This document shows, piece after piece, positions 33,694 to 43,733 of a stretch of DNA of 64,000 nucleotides. A program made the position numbers and the translations under genes. Numbering within the stretch: the first letter of the stretch is position 1; each line of letters starts with the position of its first letter. The notes beneath the pieces are model-generated. The model saw only the letters and a list, made by a program, of their open reading frames with translations, had not been told where the DNA came from and did no database searches. Source of the stretch: SZUA-309 sp965230005 (GTDB lineage: Bacteria; Pseudomonadota; Gammaproteobacteria; Pseudomonadales; Azotimanducaceae); the NCBI GenBank assembly GCA_965230005.1, contig OZ245934.1, positions 2,108,001-2,172,000 of the forward strand. Direction: 5' to 3'.

Positions 33694-34383
33694 AGCCCGG
33701 ATCTCCAGCATCGCCTCGGAGAGGTAGTGCCGGCGTCCCAGGGCCCGATCCGTGCTGGTCCCCGGATCCTCGAGCCACTGGCTCACGGCTTCACCGTCAG
33801 GGAAAGCCAGTAAGAGCACGTAGTTCCAGGGACGATCACCGCCGAGCATGACCACCGGCGTCGACCAGATCAGCTGCCCGGCGTAGGACCCGGCGGTGGC
33901 GGCAAGGGGTTCCAGCTCCGCCGCGGTTCGTTCTTCGCTCGCCTCCAGGAGCCACAGCACGAGGGTTTCGTCCTGAGCGATGGGGCCTGGCGCCTGCGAG
34001 GTTCCGAGGAGCAAAGGCTGGGAACCAGCCGTGAGGTCCCGGTAGGCACTGCTCGTGAGCATCTGCACGAGACCGGCCCCGGCGTCGAACCCGATCAGCG
34101 CCACGTCAGTCAGTTCGTCCTCGCTGCGACCGGCATGAAGGGCTCGAAGTCCGCCCCGCCAGAGCAGCTGTCCCTGGTCCTCCCGGAGCAGCGGCCCGAA
34201 ACGCTGAAAGTAGCCTGAGGTATCAGGGGCATCGAGGAGGTGCACCAGATAGTAGGGCGCCTCGCGCCGCTCCTCATCGAGGGCGAGGGAGATCATCGTT
34301 GGGCCAACGAGCCAGGTGACGGCGGCAAAGCCACCCACCAGAAGCACGAGAAAAACGAGAAAGGTAACGAGCCCTCTGCTCAA
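33688..34383 (-). CDS. Membrane-anchored protein with DUF1330-like ferredoxin-type domains
   Basis: The 231-residue protein has an N-terminal membrane helix (LVTFLVFLVLLVGGFAAVTWL) and two halves with an alpha/beta pattern. The second half ends YVLLLAFPDGEAVSQWLEDP, like the substrate-tolerant DUF1330/dimeric alpha-beta barrel family. The first half (YYLVHLLDAPDTSGYFQRFG) may be a second copy of the same fold. Function unknown. The terminator-like array follows immediately. Confidence 0.65.
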   Translation of the reverse strand: MSRGLVTFLVFLVLLVGGFAAVTWLVGPTMISLALDEERREAPYYLVHLLDAPDTSGYFQRFGPLLREDQGQLLWRGGLRALHAGRSEDELTDVALIGFDAGAGLVQMLTSSAYRDLTAGSQPLLLGTSQAPGPIAQDETLVLWLLEASEERTAAELEPLAATAGSYAGQLIWSTPVVMLGGDRPWNYVLLLAFPDGEAVSQWLEDPGTSTDRALGRRHYLSEAMLEIRAG

Positions 34384-34490
34384 GAACCGGATATCCGCCG
34401 TGAATCTGCAGCCGCCAATGGTAGCTCATTAGACGCTCAGGCCGCCTCTACCGTATATTCGGCTGCCCCAGGGGGGAGACTTGGAGGATC

Positions 34491-35417
34491 ATGACCGAGC
34501 CGAGCCGCCGCAGCCTGTCTGTGAACGGGGTGCAGCTCAACGCCTATCACTTCGCCGGGCCCGATACCGCGCAGGCCGGCGAAGAGCCGGCGCCTATGGT
34601 GATGGTCCACGGCATGCGGGATGTGGCGTTGAGCCTGCTGCCTCAGGCGGAGGCCGTCGCCCGCAGCCGCCCCGTCTACCTCATGGACCTCCGTGGCCAC
34701 GGCCAGTCCGAGCAACCCGGCGGCTATGCGATGCCGCAGTTCATCTACGATCTCGAGCAGGTGATCACCAGGCTCGTCGGCCGTTCCGTGGTGCTTTTCG
34801 GCCACAGCCTCGGCGGCCATCTGGTCTGCCGGGTTGCGGCTCTTTTTCCCGGGCTGGTGGAAGCGGCCATCGTCGTCGAAGGCCTCGGCCCACCGGATGG
34901 ACGTCGCCCGGACGATCCTGCGGCAGCCATGGCCATGGAGGCGGAGCGGTTGAAAGGCGCCCTGTCCATCCCGGAACGGCAGCGGCCGCTTCCGGACCTG
35001 GCGTTCGCCGCTGGCCGGCTGCTCGCCAACAACCCCCGCCTCGACCCGGACCGGGCTCTGGCGCTGGCGCGCCACGGGACGGTCAGAAACGCTGCCGGTG
35101 AACTGAACTGGGCCTTCGATCAGCGCGTGCAGAGCGTGTTCATCGGTTCCGAAGGAGAGGCGGACCGCTACTGGTCTCTCGTCCGCTGCCCGACGCTGAT
35201 CGTGGCCGGCACCCATGCGGGCGAGTACTGGCGTCGGGCCATGCCCGCAGACAGCGACTGGACCGGTGACTTCGCCCCAGGCGAGCTCGAAGCCCGGGTT
35301 GCCAGCTTCCCGGACGCGGAGCTCGTTCTGTTAGACGGCTCCGGCCACATGGTGCACTTCGACGAGCCGGACCGGCTGTCGGCCGCCACCCTGGACTTCT
35401 TAAGGAGACGACTATGA
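34491..35417 (+). CDS. Alpha/beta hydrolase
   Basis: The 308-residue protein has the hydrolase fold with oxyanion MVHGMRD, DLRGHGQSEQPGGYAM, the nucleophile elbow FGHSLGGHL and the late GSGHMVHFDEPDR with the catalytic His. It lacks a signal peptide and would hydrolyse esters, lactones or C-C bonds in the cytoplasm; substrate unknown. Its stop overlaps the DUF169 gene as ATGA. Confidence 0.87.
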   Translation: MTEPSRRSLSVNGVQLNAYHFAGPDTAQAGEEPAPMVMVHGMRDVALSLLPQAEAVARSRPVYLMDLRGHGQSEQPGGYAMPQFIYDLEQVITRLVGRSVVLFGHSLGGHLVCRVAALFPGLVEAAIVVEGLGPPDGRRPDDPAAAMAMEAERLKGALSIPERQRPLPDLAFAAGRLLANNPRLDPDRALALARHGTVRNAAGELNWAFDQRVQSVFIGSEGEADRYWSLVRCPTLIVAGTHAGEYWRRAMPADSDWTGDFAPGELEARVASFPDAELVLLDGSGHMVHFDEPDRLSAATLDFLRRRL

Positions 35418-36199
35418 GTGACGTTATCGCCACCGATCTAGAGAACCTGGACTACGGCGAGATCGTCGCCGGACTCAACCAGTATCTGCGCCTGAGGACC
35501 ACGCCGATCGGCATGAAGCTCTTCGAATCGGCGGCCGATATGGAAGCGGTACCGCGCATCCGCCGGCCGAGCGCCATCCACACGACCGATCAGATCGTCG
35601 GTATGGCCTCGCGGAACGGCTGGACCGTCGGCATCACCGCCGAAGATCTCGTCGGCGCTCAATGCAGCACCGTCATCGGCCTGCACCCGCGCAGTGAAGA
35701 ATGGCTCTCCGGAGATCGCATGAAAGGCGTCTGGTACCAGGAGGCCGAGGACGCCCGGGCTCATCAGGAAGCCATGGACGTCGTGCCGCACGGACAATAC
35801 GAGGCAATGGCAGTCAGTCCACTGACCAGCAACCGGCTGAATCCGCCGGACATCGTCCTGATTTACGCGACGCCCGCGCAGATGATCCTGTTCATCAATG
35901 GTCTGCAGTGGACGGGCTACAAAAAACTCGACTGGGGCTGCGTCGGGGAATCAGCCTGCGCAGACAGCTGGGGCCGCGCCCTCGCTACCGGAGAGCCGAG
36001 CCTCTCGATCCCCTGCTTTGCCGAGCGACGCTACGGCGGCGTCATGGAAGACGAACTGCTGATGGCGCTCCCGCCGCACTATCTGCCGAAGATCATCGAG
36101 GGCCTGGCACGCCTGTCCTCGAACGGGCTGCGCTACCCGATTGCGCCCTACGGCGTGAACAACGACGTGCGCGCCGGTATGGGCGTGAGCTACAGCTGA
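35414..36199 (+). CDS. DUF169 family protein
   Basis: The 261-residue protein matches the DUF169 family (PF02596), with YLRLRTTPIGMKLF near the start, several conserved cysteines (AQCSTVIGLHP, GCVGESACADSWG, IPCFAERRYGG) and GLARLSSNGLRYPI at the end. The cysteines could bind a metal centre. The role of DUF169 proteins is not established. The four-base overlap with the alpha/beta hydrolase gene suggests a joint pathway. Confidence 0.85.
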   Translation: MSDVIATDLENLDYGEIVAGLNQYLRLRTTPIGMKLFESAADMEAVPRIRRPSAIHTTDQIVGMASRNGWTVGITAEDLVGAQCSTVIGLHPRSEEWLSGDRMKGVWYQEAEDARAHQEAMDVVPHGQYEAMAVSPLTSNRLNPPDIVLIYATPAQMILFINGLQWTGYKKLDWGCVGESACADSWGRALATGEPSLSIPCFAERRYGGVMEDELLMALPPHYLPKIIEGLARLSSNGLRYPIAPYGVNNDVRAGMGVSYS

Positions 36200-36202
36200 G
36201 GT

Positions 36203-37267
36203 TCAGCCGGCGGCTACTCCCGGTCGCGCGAGATCGGACAGTGCGTCGAACTCGGCCAGGATCTGCTCACCGTTCTCGTGCTCGAGAATGATGGGTTTCA
36301 GCACTTCGTACTGGTTGGCCGCGGCGATGGCAGGCTGATCGACGGTGGCCCAGCGCACGAGACCATCCCAGAAGCGGTCGATGAGGTCCGCGCCGGCAAT
36401 GGTGCCGCCGTCCACTGTTTTCAGCGTGAGCTCCCGGAGTTCACCGAGATAGAGGCGCAGCGATTCCACGTGGATGAGCTCGTCCTCACGGATTCGCCCG
36501 ACGATCTCCGCTGCTTCTTCCGCTGCTTCGCGCCGGTCTGTGAAGAGCTCCCCGTTGCGCAGGGTCTCCTGCGTGGAGGCAAAGCCGATTTCGGCACGGA
36601 ACTCGATCAGCAGCAGATTCATCAGGAAGCTCAGCATACCTTCGTATTCCGGCGGGAGCTCCGGCATGAGTCGCTGGCCGGCTTCAGGCCGTGAAATGCT
36701 CTCCGGCGGCTCGACGTCGGGATAGGCATCTGCACCGCAGGCCAGGTCCCGGGCCACGAACCACATGACATCGTGACCGCCGATGCCCTTCTCGGGCTCG
36801 CCGCCCTCGTCGATACCGTGCATGACGAGGAGCCCCTTGTTCAGGTGGCCGATGGCCATGGTCGAAATGTCCTCGACGATGACTGCCTGCAGATCCGGAA
36901 ACGTCATATCGGCGAGCACCCGCCCACGGCCTTCGATCTTGCCGGTCACCGTCAGGCCATTCCAGAACGGTCGACCGATGCCGTGCCCGAGGAGCAGCGC
37001 CTGCTGCGCGACATTCGGCATCCGCGGTCCGGTCAGGAGGGACGCATCGGCGGCAAAGAGCTCGCCACCACGGGCTCGAAGCGCCTCCGTCCAGGCCGCT
37101 AGCGCCTCACTGCGCCCCTTCGAGCGCGGCGGCAGGTACCGGCCGGCGGTATCGAAGCCGCCGTGGAGCCGGACACCGCCACGTTCATGGAGGGCGGCAG
37201 GCTCATGGTCTTCATAGAGTTCGGCTTCGCTGTAGACGAGCTTCAGGCTGCTGTTGGTGCTGCTCAC
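36203..37267 (-). CDS. Ferritin-like-fold protein, unknown function
   Basis: The 354-residue protein has helices with metal-ligand patterns of ferritin-like proteins: LLLIEFRAEIGF in one helix and IREDELIHVESLRLYLGEL in another, with a (E/D)ExxH arrangement. The N-terminal half (RPFWNGLTVTGKIEG, MAIGHLNKGLLVMHGIDE) is not recognisable. A di-iron or di-manganese site is inferred only. It stands alone, convergent with the DUF169 gene. Confidence 0.6.
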   Translation of the reverse strand: MSSTNSSLKLVYSEAELYEDHEPAALHERGGVRLHGGFDTAGRYLPPRSKGRSEALAAWTEALRARGGELFAADASLLTGPRMPNVAQQALLLGHGIGRPFWNGLTVTGKIEGRGRVLADMTFPDLQAVIVEDISTMAIGHLNKGLLVMHGIDEGGEPEKGIGGHDVMWFVARDLACGADAYPDVEPPESISRPEAGQRLMPELPPEYEGMLSFLMNLLLIEFRAEIGFASTQETLRNGELFTDRREAAEEAAEIVGRIREDELIHVESLRLYLGELRELTLKTVDGGTIAGADLIDRFWDGLVRWATVDQPAIAAANQYEVLKPIILEHENGEQILAEFDALSDLARPGVAAG

Positions 37268-37413
37268 GACTTACCCCGGTCATTCGTCGACCTCCGGTTA
37301 TAGCAGATTCGATCAGGCCGCGCTTTGCGCCCGATCAGAGCGACTCGGGGCGCTCGATCGCTTTCGATTCGCAGTGGTCGCGCAGTAGACTTTTCAGGAT
37401 CCCGCCGCCGGAG

Positions 37414-38784
37414 ATGCTCATGCCTGCCCTCCCCCACCGCGCTCGCAGCCCACTCGCACTGATCGTCATCCTGTGGCTGCTGCAGCTGCCGGGGCTGGCT
37501 GCCGCCGACCCCGTCGTGCACTTTGTTGGCGGCAAGCTCATTACCCTCAACAGCACCGGGGCGCCGGACGCAGTACCGGGGGAGCTGCTGGTTGTCGGCG
37601 ATCGCATCAGTGCGTTGGGCCGGGATCTTCAGGTTCCGGCGGGTGCGGAGGTCATCAATCTCAGCGGCGGTTTTCTGACGCCGGGACTCACGGAGATGCA
37701 CGCCCATGTCCCGGCGCCAGCTCGCGGCGAAAGTTATCGGGACGAAGTGTTGTTTCTCTATCTCGCCAACGGCGTTACGACGATCCGCGGCATGCTCGGA
37801 GACCCGGATCATCTGCGGCTCCGGGAAGATCTGACGGCTCATCGCGTACTGGGCCCCCGGCTCTACACGTCTGGTCCCTCCTTCAACGGCAGGTCTGTCG
37901 AGAGCCCGGCACAGGCGCGAGCCATGGTGCAGGCCCAGGTCCAGGCGGACTACGACTTCCTCAAAGTGCACCCGGGATTGAGCCTTGCGGAGTACGACGC
38001 CATGGCGGAAACAGCCCGGGACCTGGCCATTCCTTTCGCCGGCCACGTACCGGCGGAGGTGGGCCTGGAACATGCGCTTGCCAGCGGTCAGGCGAGCGTC
38101 GACCACCTGGACGGCTACCTGCAGGCCCTGGTGCCAGACCTGCGCAACGACACGAGCGGTCTCTTCGCCTTCGACCTCACGGACCAGGCGGACGAAGCCC
38201 GCATCGAAGCGGTGGTGGCATGGACGCTCGAGGCCGGTGCCGCCGTCGTTCCAACGGAAACGCTGCTCGAGAATTTCGGCGAGGACCCGTCCAGCGTGAC
38301 GAGTCGCCCCCAGAACGCTTATCTGCCACAGGCGCTCCGGGCGAACTATGAAGCCGCGCTGGCGCGTCGGGGCGATCTCGCGGTGAACACGGCCAACCGC
38401 TTTCTGGCGCTCAGGAAGCGCATCCTCCTCAACCTCCACGACAGCGGTGCTCTACTCGTGCTCGGCTCAGACGCCCCACAGATCTTCAACGTGCCCGGCT
38501 TTTCTCTGCACCGGGAGCTGCAGGCGATGGTTGCCGCAGGGCTCACGCCCGGCGAGGCATTGATCACCGGCACGCGCAACGCCGCCCGCTTCTTCGATGC
38601 AGAAGACGAGTTCGGCACCCTGGCACCCGGCACCAGCGCTGATCTCATCTGGCTCGAGGAGAATCCGCTCGAGGACATCACACACAGCCGCAGTATTCGC
38701 GGGGTGATGGTCCGCGGCCGCTGGCTGGACCGGGCTCGTCTCGACGAGGGGCTTGCGGCGATCCGGACTCGCCACGAACCCTGA
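37414..38784 (+). CDS. Exported amidohydrolase
   Basis: The 456-residue protein has a signal peptide ending near LPGLAAADP and the metal set of amidohydrolases: H96-A-H98 in LTEMHAHVP, a Lys in FLKVHPG, His in AGHVPAE and VDHLDGY, and Asp in GSDAPQ. The C-terminal ALITGTRNAARFF...GTLAPGTSADLIWLEENPLEDI is typical of imidazolonepropionase-like or prolidase-like members. It acts in the periplasm; the substrate is unknown. It is convergent with the glutamate dehydrogenase gene. Confidence 0.87.
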   Translation: MLMPALPHRARSPLALIVILWLLQLPGLAAADPVVHFVGGKLITLNSTGAPDAVPGELLVVGDRISALGRDLQVPAGAEVINLSGGFLTPGLTEMHAHVPAPARGESYRDEVLFLYLANGVTTIRGMLGDPDHLRLREDLTAHRVLGPRLYTSGPSFNGRSVESPAQARAMVQAQVQADYDFLKVHPGLSLAEYDAMAETARDLAIPFAGHVPAEVGLEHALASGQASVDHLDGYLQALVPDLRNDTSGLFAFDLTDQADEARIEAVVAWTLEAGAAVVPTETLLENFGEDPSSVTSRPQNAYLPQALRANYEAALARRGDLAVNTANRFLALRKRILLNLHDSGALLVLGSDAPQIFNVPGFSLHRELQAMVAAGLTPGEALITGTRNAARFFDAEDEFGTLAPGTSADLIWLEENPLEDITHSRSIRGVMVRGRWLDRARLDEGLAAIRTRHEP

Positions 38785-38814
38785 GTTTTGCCGCGCTCGT
38801 CGCGCGTTGCGCGC

Positions 38815-41800
38815 TCAGCCGAGTGTGTAGCGGCCAAGATCCGCGAGCTTACGACAGGTCACCGCAAACATGGCGAAGTCCTGCTGCGGCGCGTGCTGCG
38901 CATCGCCAATCACCCGACGCCATTCGTTGACGAATCCGGCGCGCTGACCGAGCCATTCATCGAGATCGCCTCCGGCCTCCGCCATGACGCTGACAGCAAG
39001 CCGCCCCTGCTGGGTCATGACGTCATCGAGCAGCGCGTCCCGCTCCATGGCCTGCCAGTGGCTGCTCGAATCGAGCACCCCGAGCTGGTCGGAGAGCCAA
39101 TCCGTGTGCAGCGCATCGGAGAGGCGCACGAACACGTCGCCGACCACGGCCACTTCTTCGCCGGTGGCATCGCTGGCATCGATGATGGCCAGCGCATCCG
39201 CCAGTCTCGACGCCCGTGCGGTGCGTCGGGCCAGCTGATCGTCGACACCGGCATCGATGAGTTCCGCCACCGCTGCATGCCAGTCGTCGCTGTTCGCGTG
39301 ACTCATCAATAGCGAACGGCCCTCGATGAGCGTTTCGATCCGGTCCCGGGCACCGTCAACAAACTCCTGAACGCTGGTGAGATCGCGTCGGTGCCGGAGT
39401 ATCCAGCGGGTCGCCCGGCGGCCAAGACGGATGAGATCAAGCAGCATGCTGAGTCGTATCTGCTCCGGCACTGCCGTTTCTGCTTCGATGGCATCGAACC
39501 AGCCGCGAACCCCGAACCCTTCCACAAAGCAGTAGTAGGCTCGGGCCATGGCTTCCATGGAACCGCCTACAAACTCGAGGAGGTGAACGACGAAGGTAAT
39601 GCCCATGTGGTCCACGAGGCTGTTTGCTACCTGACTGGCCACCATCTCGCGCTTCAGCGGGTGATTGAGAATCACGTTTTCGTAGCGCGCCTGGAGTCGC
39701 TCCGGCACCGCACCGAGGATTTCGCGCAGGATCACCGCGTCTTCACAGACGTCGGTTTCCACCAGCGTCTGCTTGATGTGGATCTTGGCGTAGGCAAGCA
39801 GCACGGAAAGCTCCGGCCGGGTCAGCAGCTGCCCGGGACGTTCGGTGAGCTCCTCGTCGCTCGGCAGGAACTCCAGGGCCCGATCCAGCCCTGCTGCCGA
39901 CTCCATGAAGCTGATGAAACGTCGGTACTCGGACTGGCGGGTCCCGGCGTGGAGCCGGGCCAGCGACAGGGTGCGCGTCTGACGCCGGTTGTTGTCGAGC
40001 ACCAGAGTCGCCACTTCGTCGGTCATCTCCTCGAGCAGCAGGTTGCGCTGCTTGTCGGTCATATCACCGGCTGCAACGAGCTGACCCAGCGCCACTTTGA
40101 TGTTGACTTCGTGGTCCGAGCAGTCGACGCCGGCTGCATTGTCGATGAAGTCCGTGTTCACGGACCCACCGGCGAGCGCAAACTCGATTCGCGCCCGCTG
40201 CGTGATGCCGAGATTGCCACCCTCGCCGAACACGCGGGCGCGCAGGGCCGTGGCGTTCACGCGGAGATGGTCGTTGGCCCGGTCACCGGCGTCCGCGTCG
40301 GTTTCGTTGCTGGCTTTCACGTAAGTGCCGATGCCGCCGTTCCAGATAAGGTCGACGGGCGCTTTCAGCAGCTCGTGAATCAGATCGTCCGGCGCCAGCG
40401 CATCGGCGCTGATGTCGAAGCGGGCTCTGATTTCACTCGTGAGTTTGATGGATTTCGCCTTCCGCGAAAAAACGCCGCCACCCGGGGAAATCAGGGCCGT
40501 ATCGTAGTCGGCCCAGCTCGACTTCGGTCCGGTAAAGAGGCGCTGGCGCTCGGCGTAGCTCGCCTGCAGATCCGGCTCCGGATCCAGGAAGATGTGCAGG
40601 TGATTGAACGCAGCGACGAGCTGGATCGATTCAGAGAGCAGCATACCGTTCCCGAATACGTCACCCCCCATGTCGCCAATGCCGAGCACGGTGACCGGTT
40701 CCGTCTGCACATCGATGCCGAGTTCCCGGAAGTGCCGCTGCACGGAAATCCAGGCACCCCGGGCCGTGATGCCCATTTTCTTGTGGTCGTAACCGTTCGA
40801 GCCGCCGGAAGCAAAGCCGTCTCCGAGCCAGAAGCCGTACTGCGCGGCCACGGCATTGGCTTCGTCGGAAAAAGTGGCCGTTCCTTTGTCGGCCGCAACC
40901 ACCAGGTAAGGGTCATCGCCGTCGTAGCGGATCACCGATTCCGGCGGCACCACGGCACCGTCGACGAGGTTGTCCGTCAGATCCAGCAGCCCGCTGATGA
41001 ACTGGCGATAACAGACGACAACGTCCTGAGTTTCCCCCCGGATCTCCTTCAGCACGAAGCCCCCTTTCGCCCCCGTCGGCACGATGACGCCGTTTTTGAC
41101 GATCTGTGCTTTGACGAGGCCGAGCACTTCCGTACGGTAGTCTTCGAGGCGATCCGACCAGCGCAAGCCGCCGCGGGCGATGTTGCCACCGCGCAGGTGC
41201 ACGCCTTCGAAATGCGGCCCGCAGACGAAAATCTCATAAGCCGGCAGAGGGCGCGGCATGTCGGGGATCTCCGCAGGGGTCAGCTTGAAGGATAAGAAGG
41301 GGCGCGGTGCACCGTCGTCGAAGCGGAAGTAGTTGGTCCGCTTCGTGGCGTTGATGAGATCCAGAATCCGTCGCAGGATCCGGTCTTCGTTCAACAGCGC
41401 CACCTCTTCGAGGGCGCCAAGAATCTGCGCCTGCAGTTTCGGCGCATTGTTCTGACCGGCTTCCACCTGGAAGCGTGCTTCGAAGCAGCGCAGCAGCAGT
41501 CTGGAGATCGGTGAGTGCGTCACCAGCGTGTCGCTGATGAACGGCTGGCTGAAGCCGAAGCGGATCTGCTGCAGGTAGCGGGCATAGGCCCGCAGTACGG
41601 TCACCTGGCGCCAGCTCAGACCGGCCGACAGGACCAGCCGGTTGAAGCCGTCATCCTCCACCTGTCCGGTCCAGACCCTCTCGAAGGCCTCGTTGAAGCG
41701 CGGACCCACTTCCACCAGGTCGATTCTTTCCTGATAGATGAGCAGAAAATCGTGAATCGAGACCAGTTCACCGGAGGCCTTCTGCACGCGATGGGGCGAC

Positions 41801-43563
41801 TCTTCGATGACCACGAGCCCCATGTTCTCGAGCTTGGAGATGAGATCGGACAGCGGCAGCGGACCGCCCAGGTGAAAGACCTTCAGGCGCAGCCGGTCAT
41901 CGGCGTCTTCCGGCAGGTGGTAGAAGCGGGTAAGCAGCGGATGCGCAGTCGACAGCTGCTCGATGCTCGCCACGTCGTCGGCTGCCGCCCGGGGGCTGTA
42001 GCGCTCCCGATAGCCCGCCTGGAAGGCATCGGCGTAGTCGCGCTGATACTTGCGGCCGCGCGCCTCGCCAAAAGCCACCAGAAAGGCCGCCCCGAGCTCC
42101 GTGTTCCAGTCGCTGATGAGTTCGCTGATCTGCCGCTCGAGCTGCGCGGGGTCGAAGGCCACCTCCGACCCCGGCCGGATGCGGATCGTGTACTGCAGGC
42201 GGAGCTGAATCGACTCGGAGAGATGGATGTCGTAGTCGAGGTCTTCCGCCTCGAAGGTCGTTCGCAGCAGCCGTTCAATGCGCATGCGCGCATGGGTGTT
42301 GAAGAGATCCCGGGGCAGATAAACCATGCAGTTGACGAACAGACCGTAGCGTTCGACCCGGGTGAAGATGCGAATGAGCCGCCGCTCATGAATGTTCGTG
42401 ATCGAGACGCTGTTCTCGAGCAACTCGTCCGCATCGATCTGAAAGAGTTCGTCCCGGGGATAGGTCGCCAGGAGGTGCGCGAGCACCTTGCCGTCGAAGC
42501 CGCCGGGGTCGAAACCGGAGCGGCTCATGACGTCCGCCACCTTACGCCGCACCACGGGGATCTCCCAGGGATCCTGCCGGTAAACGCGGGAGGTGTAGAG
42601 GCCGAGGAAGCCGTACTCGCCGATCACCTTGCCGTCGTCATCAAAACGTTTGATGCCGACATAGTCCGGATAGGCGGGGCGATGCACCCGGGATCGGGTG
42701 CCGCTTTTCGAGAAGGTCAGCACCGTCGGCTCGAGGAGGAAGCTCCGGGTGCGTTCCGGCTGTTCCGACAGCTTGCGCTCGCTCGCCCGGCCCCGACGCC
42801 GTAACACCCCGAGGGGATCGCCGACCTGCCGGATGCAGTCCCCGGCGTACTCGAATTCGCGGAAGCCGAGAAAGGTGAAGTTGTCGTGCGCAAGCCACTC
42901 GAGAAAGGCCAGAGATTCCTCGACGTCTTCCGGCGACGGCGCCGCCGCCCGCGTGGCCTCCACAACCTCCGCAAGCTTCGCCTTCATGGCGCTGAAGTCA
43001 CCGACCGCCGCCGTGAGATCGGAGATCATCTCTTCGAGGCGGCTTTTCAGACCCGGGAGATCCGCGTCGGCGAGGCGATCGACTTCCGCATAGAACAGCA
43101 GCTCGCGATTCGGGTGGTTGATGTCGGTGCTCAGCGCCGTGATCGAGCCATCGTCGGCGCGGTCGACGCCGAAGACGACATTGTTGAGGTAATGCGTGAT
43201 CTGTCCGTTCTGCGAGAGAGCCAGGAGCGTGGAGTCCACCACGAAGGGCATATCCCGGATCATGATCCAGACCGTCGTGTGTCGGGATTGCCAGCCATCC
43301 CGGGCGTGTACGGGATTCGTGACGTCGATCTGCACCGCGTCGGTATCGCGACGCTGGAAGCGTTTCCAGCTATCGATCGTCGCCGAAGCATCGTCGTCGG
43401 CGCTGCGATCGACGATGTCTGCAGCGGCAACGCGCTCGAAGGACAGGCGGGCGAATTCGCAGACCAGATCCCGCTCCGGTTCCGGCAAGCGCAGGGCAAT
43501 CTGTCGCTGCAGCGCGCTCAGGTAGGTCTCGACGGCGTCGGCGTCCGGTGCAGCGGTCGACAT
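38815..43563 (-). CDS. gdhB: NAD-specific glutamate dehydrogenase, 180-kDa type
   Basis: The 1582-residue length and sequence fit the large GDH family (PF05088): N-terminal ACT-like regions (DGSITALSTDINHPNREL, FLGFREFEY), a catalytic part with PTGAKGGFVLKEI holding the substrate-binding Lys, and a nucleotide-binding part with GIGDMGGDVFGNGMLLSESI. It deaminates glutamate to 2-oxoglutarate with NAD, feeding amino-acid carbon into the TCA cycle. It is a monocistronic gene with about 170 bases to its upstream neighbour. Confidence 0.95.
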   Translation of the reverse strand: MSTAAPDADAVETYLSALQRQIALRLPEPERDLVCEFARLSFERVAAADIVDRSADDDASATIDSWKRFQRRDTDAVQIDVTNPVHARDGWQSRHTTVWIMIRDMPFVVDSTLLALSQNGQITHYLNNVVFGVDRADDGSITALSTDINHPNRELLFYAEVDRLADADLPGLKSRLEEMISDLTAAVGDFSAMKAKLAEVVEATRAAAPSPEDVEESLAFLEWLAHDNFTFLGFREFEYAGDCIRQVGDPLGVLRRRGRASERKLSEQPERTRSFLLEPTVLTFSKSGTRSRVHRPAYPDYVGIKRFDDDGKVIGEYGFLGLYTSRVYRQDPWEIPVVRRKVADVMSRSGFDPGGFDGKVLAHLLATYPRDELFQIDADELLENSVSITNIHERRLIRIFTRVERYGLFVNCMVYLPRDLFNTHARMRIERLLRTTFEAEDLDYDIHLSESIQLRLQYTIRIRPGSEVAFDPAQLERQISELISDWNTELGAAFLVAFGEARGRKYQRDYADAFQAGYRERYSPRAAADDVASIEQLSTAHPLLTRFYHLPEDADDRLRLKVFHLGGPLPLSDLISKLENMGLVVIEESPHRVQKASGELVSIHDFLLIYQERIDLVEVGPRFNEAFERVWTGQVEDDGFNRLVLSAGLSWRQVTVLRAYARYLQQIRFGFSQPFISDTLVTHSPISRLLLRCFEARFQVEAGQNNAPKLQAQILGALEEVALLNEDRILRRILDLINATKRTNYFRFDDGAPRPFLSFKLTPAEIPDMPRPLPAYEIFVCGPHFEGVHLRGGNIARGGLRWSDRLEDYRTEVLGLVKAQIVKNGVIVPTGAKGGFVLKEIRGETQDVVVCYRQFISGLLDLTDNLVDGAVVPPESVIRYDGDDPYLVVAADKGTATFSDEANAVAAQYGFWLGDGFASGGSNGYDHKKMGITARGAWISVQRHFRELGIDVQTEPVTVLGIGDMGGDVFGNGMLLSESIQLVAAFNHLHIFLDPEPDLQASYAERQRLFTGPKSSWADYDTALISPGGGVFSRKAKSIKLTSEIRARFDISADALAPDDLIHELLKAPVDLIWNGGIGTYVKASNETDADAGDRANDHLRVNATALRARVFGEGGNLGITQRARIEFALAGGSVNTDFIDNAAGVDCSDHEVNIKVALGQLVAAGDMTDKQRNLLLEEMTDEVATLVLDNNRRQTRTLSLARLHAGTRQSEYRRFISFMESAAGLDRALEFLPSDEELTERPGQLLTRPELSVLLAYAKIHIKQTLVETDVCEDAVILREILGAVPERLQARYENVILNHPLKREMVASQVANSLVDHMGITFVVHLLEFVGGSMEAMARAYYCFVEGFGVRGWFDAIEAETAVPEQIRLSMLLDLIRLGRRATRWILRHRRDLTSVQEFVDGARDRIETLIEGRSLLMSHANSDDWHAAVAELIDAGVDDQLARRTARASRLADALAIIDASDATGEEVAVVGDVFVRLSDALHTDWLSDQLGVLDSSSHWQAMERDALLDDVMTQQGRLAVSVMAEAGGDLDEWLGQRAGFVNEWRRVIGDAQHAPQQDFAMFAVTCRKLADLGRYTLG

Positions 43564-43733
43564 GGATCCAATTCCTTTTCAGATCGTTGAAAGGTCCTCA
43601 TGGCGCATTCTAGAGCCCAGCGGCAGCGCTCTCCATGGGCCTGGGGCCCGATGGGGGAGCGGGGACCACCCCGACCTATCGGCGCAGGATCGCGGTTCTT
43701 GAGGGTGGGTCGGCGTGAGCGGCGCCGGGTGCC

